From contig DLAJ01000031.1 in the NCBI GenBank assembly GCA_002493905.1, positions 1 to 38,865 on the forward strand: DNA of 38,865 nt, given 5' to 3'. Positions 36,202-38,865 of this stretch are shown here, piece after piece. The translations under genes were made by a program, and so were the position numbers. The stretch's first letter is position 1. The number at the start of each line of letters is the position of its first letter. This stretch comes from Lachnospiraceae bacterium UBA7050. Lineage in GTDB: Bacteria; Bacillota; Clostridia; Lachnospirales; Lachnospiraceae. The notes below the pieces were generated by a model. The model worked only from the letters and a program-made list of their open reading frames with translations. It was not told where the DNA came from and searched no databases.

Positions 36202-38865
36202 TCAGTGATTTCTCCAGTCGTCGCTCTCAATCTCCCCCACCTGTTCTCCGGTCAGTCTGTCATACACCACGATTATATCCTTATTGAGATACTGCTGCGC
36301 ATAAACATACTGCTGCGTCACCTCAAAGGTATTGAAATTTTCCTCGCAAAAAACCGTATCATAAGCATTTCGAATGCCGCTTCCGCCCTCAAAATACGCT
36401 TCCACATCCAAAACTCTGATCCGATAGCTGGTATCCGCAGAATAATAAAGCCGCCCGTCCACAAAATAAAGACTCTGCTTTAAGTCAAAATTAGAATCGA
36501 TCTCATAAACCAACAGCTCCATCGAGCCGTCCTCTGCAAAAAACCATATCTCCGGATATCCCATATTCGGATCATCAGGATCACTGCGGTTTGCAACGAC
36601 TGCCAGATAAACGCTGTCCTGATATGGACACACCTGAATCTCACGCAGGCGGCCGCCGTCCACCGGAAGCTCGATCTGTTCTAACCCTGTGCCGTCTAAG
36701 TTCATCTTCCAAAGCGCTTCTCTCTCTGCGTCTTCAAAATAAACCATATTGTTCCAGATCGTATAGCAGGAACCGACCGATATATCGCCCACCTGCATGT
36801 CTTCCCCGCTTTCGGGGTCATAGCAGCAAAACGGAGTCCCTTCCGTCTGTCTCACATAATAAATTTTTCCCCCGTAGCAGCTAAATTGCGGGGAAATGCA
36901 GGGATCACCCATATCATCCACAATCCAAATCCATTCTGACTCAGCGTCCGCGCCATCAGAAAGCGATTTTCGATAGAAGCCATAATGCTCACCCGGTAAT
37001 GTCGTTTCCGCCACGGTATAGTAGAGTATGCCATTCATCACGCTGAACTGCTGTACCTCTCCCTCCTCCAGGCATTCCACGTGTTTTCCCGTCTCATCCG
37101 TATAAATAAGGAACAAGCCCTGTGTTCTTACCGCATTCTCATATTCTTCCTCGAAATAAAACTCTCCGTCCGCCTTAACAATCCGATAGCTTCCGTCTTC
37201 CGCATCATATACAAGCTTCGAAGAACGTCCTCCCGCCTCTGCTCCTGACAGCAGTCCCTGCGGTTCCTGCTCCAGTTCCACCTCCGGCATCGTATCATAG
37301 GCCTGTTCAAATGAGATGATGTTTTCAGCTAAAATCACACCGTCTGCGAAAAAAACTGTATAATAATAAGGGAACCCCATATCCTGCGGCATAAAAAACG
37401 TGATTAGTTTTTCCTCACCGACCGCCTGCACCACCAGTCTCTCGCCATGAATCGGTCCGAAGCGCTGCGGTCCCGCGTAAGCGGTATCCTGACCCTCAAT
37501 GATCTGTCTCCATATGCAGTCTCCTTCGCCGCTCCCGTCATTCTCCGCATAATACAGCAGCGCATCGCCCGCAAAGACAAGCGGCGCGTCAGCAACAGGG
37601 ACAGCATCCGATACTTTTTTCAGCCGGTCCGCTTCAATATCGTAGGAATAGATACCTCCGCCATTCGAGGGCAGGTAAAGAATCCCGCCGTTTTCATACA
37701 ACCCGCTGCTTTCAAAAGAGTTTTTCTGGCGCGCTCTCTCCACAACCATGCGCGCCCTCATATTTCCGCTTGTATGAATCCGCTTCAGATTATCATCCTC
37801 ATCAAAAAAGTACAGATAGCCGTCCACATACACAAAATCCGCGCTGCCCATATATTTCGGCGCATGGCGTACTTTTTCCCCTTCATGAGCGCTGTCTCCG
37901 AGCGGCTCCTGTCCCTTTCCGTTCAGACCGGCAACATACAACTCCCCGTTGGGTGAATTCGCCCTTTTCAGGGATAAATAAAACAGGCTGTCCTCTGCAA
38001 TCACAAAGGAACCTACGCGGCCGTCTATAATCTTCGTAAACGTATTGCTGCGCGTGGGATTCACCCTGTAAATTCCGTTCTCTCCGCACGCAATATATAG
38101 ATAGCCATCGTAGAACGCCATCGATTCGATCTCAACACCGTCTTCAAGCTCCGCTGCCCAGCCGTCATATACATAGCCGCCATATGCAGCATCGGTACCG
38201 CTGCCCCCAAGGCGGCAGACACCATAGTTTGTCCGGACGTACAGCGAACCATCTTCCCCGACCGCGCAGAACTCTCCCCTGATCGTTTCCACATCCTGCG
38301 TCGTAAAATCAATCACGGGTACATCCCCATTTTCCTCATTATCATTTTCTGATGTAAATCCCTGCATCCATGAAGCAAACAAGTCGGACGCTTTCTGACC
38401 TGTTTTCCCGCTATTTAACGCGATTCCGATCACAATCGCGATCACAGACAGGATCAAAACTCCCGCAATGCCAAAAAGAATCAGCTTATCCGTTCCCTCT
38501 TTCGGCTGTTTTACCACTTTTGGAGGCTTGTTCGGCGCGATCTGATACTGGTTCTGATAAGGCACGGGCAGATTCTGCTGACTTACTCCCGCAACTACAG
38601 CGGGCAGATTCCGAAGCTGAGCCTCCCCATAACATGGAAGCGGCGCGCACGGCTGCATCCCGAAAGACGGAGTCACTCCATAAGCCGGAGCTGCTTCATA
38701 CGGCTGGTTCATCCCATAGGGCGGAGCCGCTTCATACGGCTGGTTCATCCCATATAACGGGTTCGATGCGTACGGTGGATTCACTCCATACGGCGGATTC
38801 GCCGCGTACGGCTGGTTCGTCCCATAAGCCGGAGCCGCCATGTACGGCTGGTTCATCCCATATGA
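36202..38865 (-). CDS. Large membrane-anchored DUF5050-like propeller protein with Tyr/Pro repeat N-terminus (start outside window)
   Basis: At least 888 codons; the frame is open through the window edge and the residues before the first in-window ATG (38856) are Tyr-Gly, as at each repeat border, so the true start is probably outside. Cytoplasmic N-terminus of 12-residue repeats (MNQPYEAAPPYG type, 36-bp DNA units), a Gln/Pro linker, one membrane segment (about 127-149 of the visible part), then extracytoplasmic strands of YGGYVYDGW, 'DGYLYIACGENGIYRV', 'VDGYLYFFDEDDNL', 'GGKIYYVRQTEG' type, likely two propellers. The last ~260 residues are homologous to 34015-35349. Function unknown; sensing or envelope role is inference. 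Confidence 0.78.
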   Translation of the reverse strand, partial: SYGMNQPYMAAPAYGTNQPYAANPPYGVNPPYASNPLYGMNQPYEAAPPYGMNQPYEAAPAYGVTPSFGMQPCAPLPCYGEAQLRNLPAVVAGVSQQNLPVPYQNQYQIAPNKPPKVVKQPKEGTDKLILFGIAGVLILSVIAIVIGIALNSGKTGQKASDLFASWMQGFTSENDNEENGDVPVIDFTTQDVETIRGEFCAVGEDGSLYVRTNYGVCRLGGSGTDAAYGGYVYDGWAAELEDGVEIESMAFYDGYLYIACGENGIYRVNPTRSNTFTKIIDGRVGSFVIAEDSLFYLSLKRANSPNGELYVAGLNGKGQEPLGDSAHEGEKVRHAPKYMGSADFVYVDGYLYFFDEDDNLKRIHTSGNMRARMVVERARQKNSFESSGLYENGGILYLPSNGGGIYSYDIEADRLKKVSDAVPVADAPLVFAGDALLYYAENDGSGEGDCIWRQIIEGQDTAYAGPQRFGPIHGERLVVQAVGEEKLITFFMPQDMGFPYYYTVFFADGVILAENIISFEQAYDTMPEVELEQEPQGLLSGAEAGGRSSKLVYDAEDGSYRIVKADGEFYFEEEYENAVRTQGLFLIYTDETGKHVECLEEGEVQQFSVMNGILYYTVAETTLPGEHYGFYRKSLSDGADAESEWIWIVDDMGDPCISPQFSCYGGKIYYVRQTEGTPFCCYDPESGEDMQVGDISVGSCYTIWNNMVYFEDAEREALWKMNLDGTGLEQIELPVDGGRLREIQVCPYQDSVYLAVVANRSDPDDPNMGYPEIWFFAEDGSMELLVYEIDSNFDLKQSLYFVDGRLYYSADTSYRIRVLDVEAYFEGGSGIRNAYDTVFCEENFNTFEVTQQYVYAQQYLNKDIIVVYDRLTGEQVGEIESDDWRNH
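38677..38856 (-). repeat. 36-bp tandem repeats coding the Tyr/Pro-rich N-terminus
   Basis: Five in-frame units (38821-38856, 38785-38820, 38749-38784, 38713-38748, 38677-38712), each encoding (M/T/V)N(Q/P)PY.A..P.YG. The array continues at the window edge. Similar YG/NQPY-rich tails occur in cytoplasmic ends of membrane proteins in this group. Confidence 0.85.

Overview
The window looks like a chromosomal segment of a Gram-positive gut anaerobe of the class Clostridia, most likely Lachnospiraceae. The grounds are moderate GC, AGGAGG-type ribosome binding sites, sigma-A promoters with 17-bp spacers, the gene order rimP-nusA-rnpM-ylxQ-infB-rbfA-nrnA-truB-ribF, a bile salt hydrolase, a TGS-type nucleoside kinase and DUF5050-like propeller proteins. 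This taxonomic call is inference from gene content. All genes but one (an acetyltransferase at about 35.6 kb) lie on the minus strand, so transcription runs from high to low coordinates.

Layout from left to right. 0-1.9 kb: a cut-off heptad-repeat coiled-coil gene and an Rpn-family PD-(D/E)XK nuclease/transposase-like gene. Each is preceded by its own promoter and by copies of the same long 5' leader, which can fold into the same three-tier stem with compensating base changes. 1.9-3.6 kb: a Na+/phosphate symporter with a PhoU-like tail and its own promoter. 3.7-12.8 kb: the translation/transcription operon rimP to ribF, headed by a leader with five 18-bp tandem repeats. 13-15.7 kb: PTS enzyme I and 1-phosphofructokinase. 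15.8-18.1 kb: a tandem pair of response regulators (one with an HD-GYP c-di-GMP phosphodiesterase output, one without any output domain) and a CarD-like RNA polymerase-binding protein.

18.3-25.7 kb: a tightly packed seven-gene run encoding a His-rich CobW/G3E metallochaperone, a second G3E-like GTPase without the CxCC motif, a CmpB-type membrane protein with a coiled-coil tail, a TerB-AAA+ ATPase, and a complete ABC importer of the TrpXYZ type (lipoprotein, permease, ATPase). 25.9-32.7 kb: a membrane-anchored trypsin-like protease, a nucleoside kinase, an MmcQ/YjbR protein, an S41 peptidase, a bile salt hydrolase and a GNAT enzyme. 32.8-33.3 kb: RNase P RNA (rnpB) with a clear promoter. 33.3-38.9 kb: a small P-loop kinase and two paralogous membrane-anchored propeller proteins flanking a divergent GNAT gene; the last one runs off the window.

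A theme of the window is the number of short tandem repeats. They occur in-frame in at least seven coding regions (acidic, His-rich, Cys-rich, Tyr/Pro-rich and Arg-rich inserts or tails) and in two regulatory regions (18 bp x5 before rimP, 13 bp x3 before the response-regulator promoter). The signals most worth following are the duplicated structured leader at the left end, the repeat-bearing nusA operon leader, and the G3E/TerB-AAA/ABC cluster.
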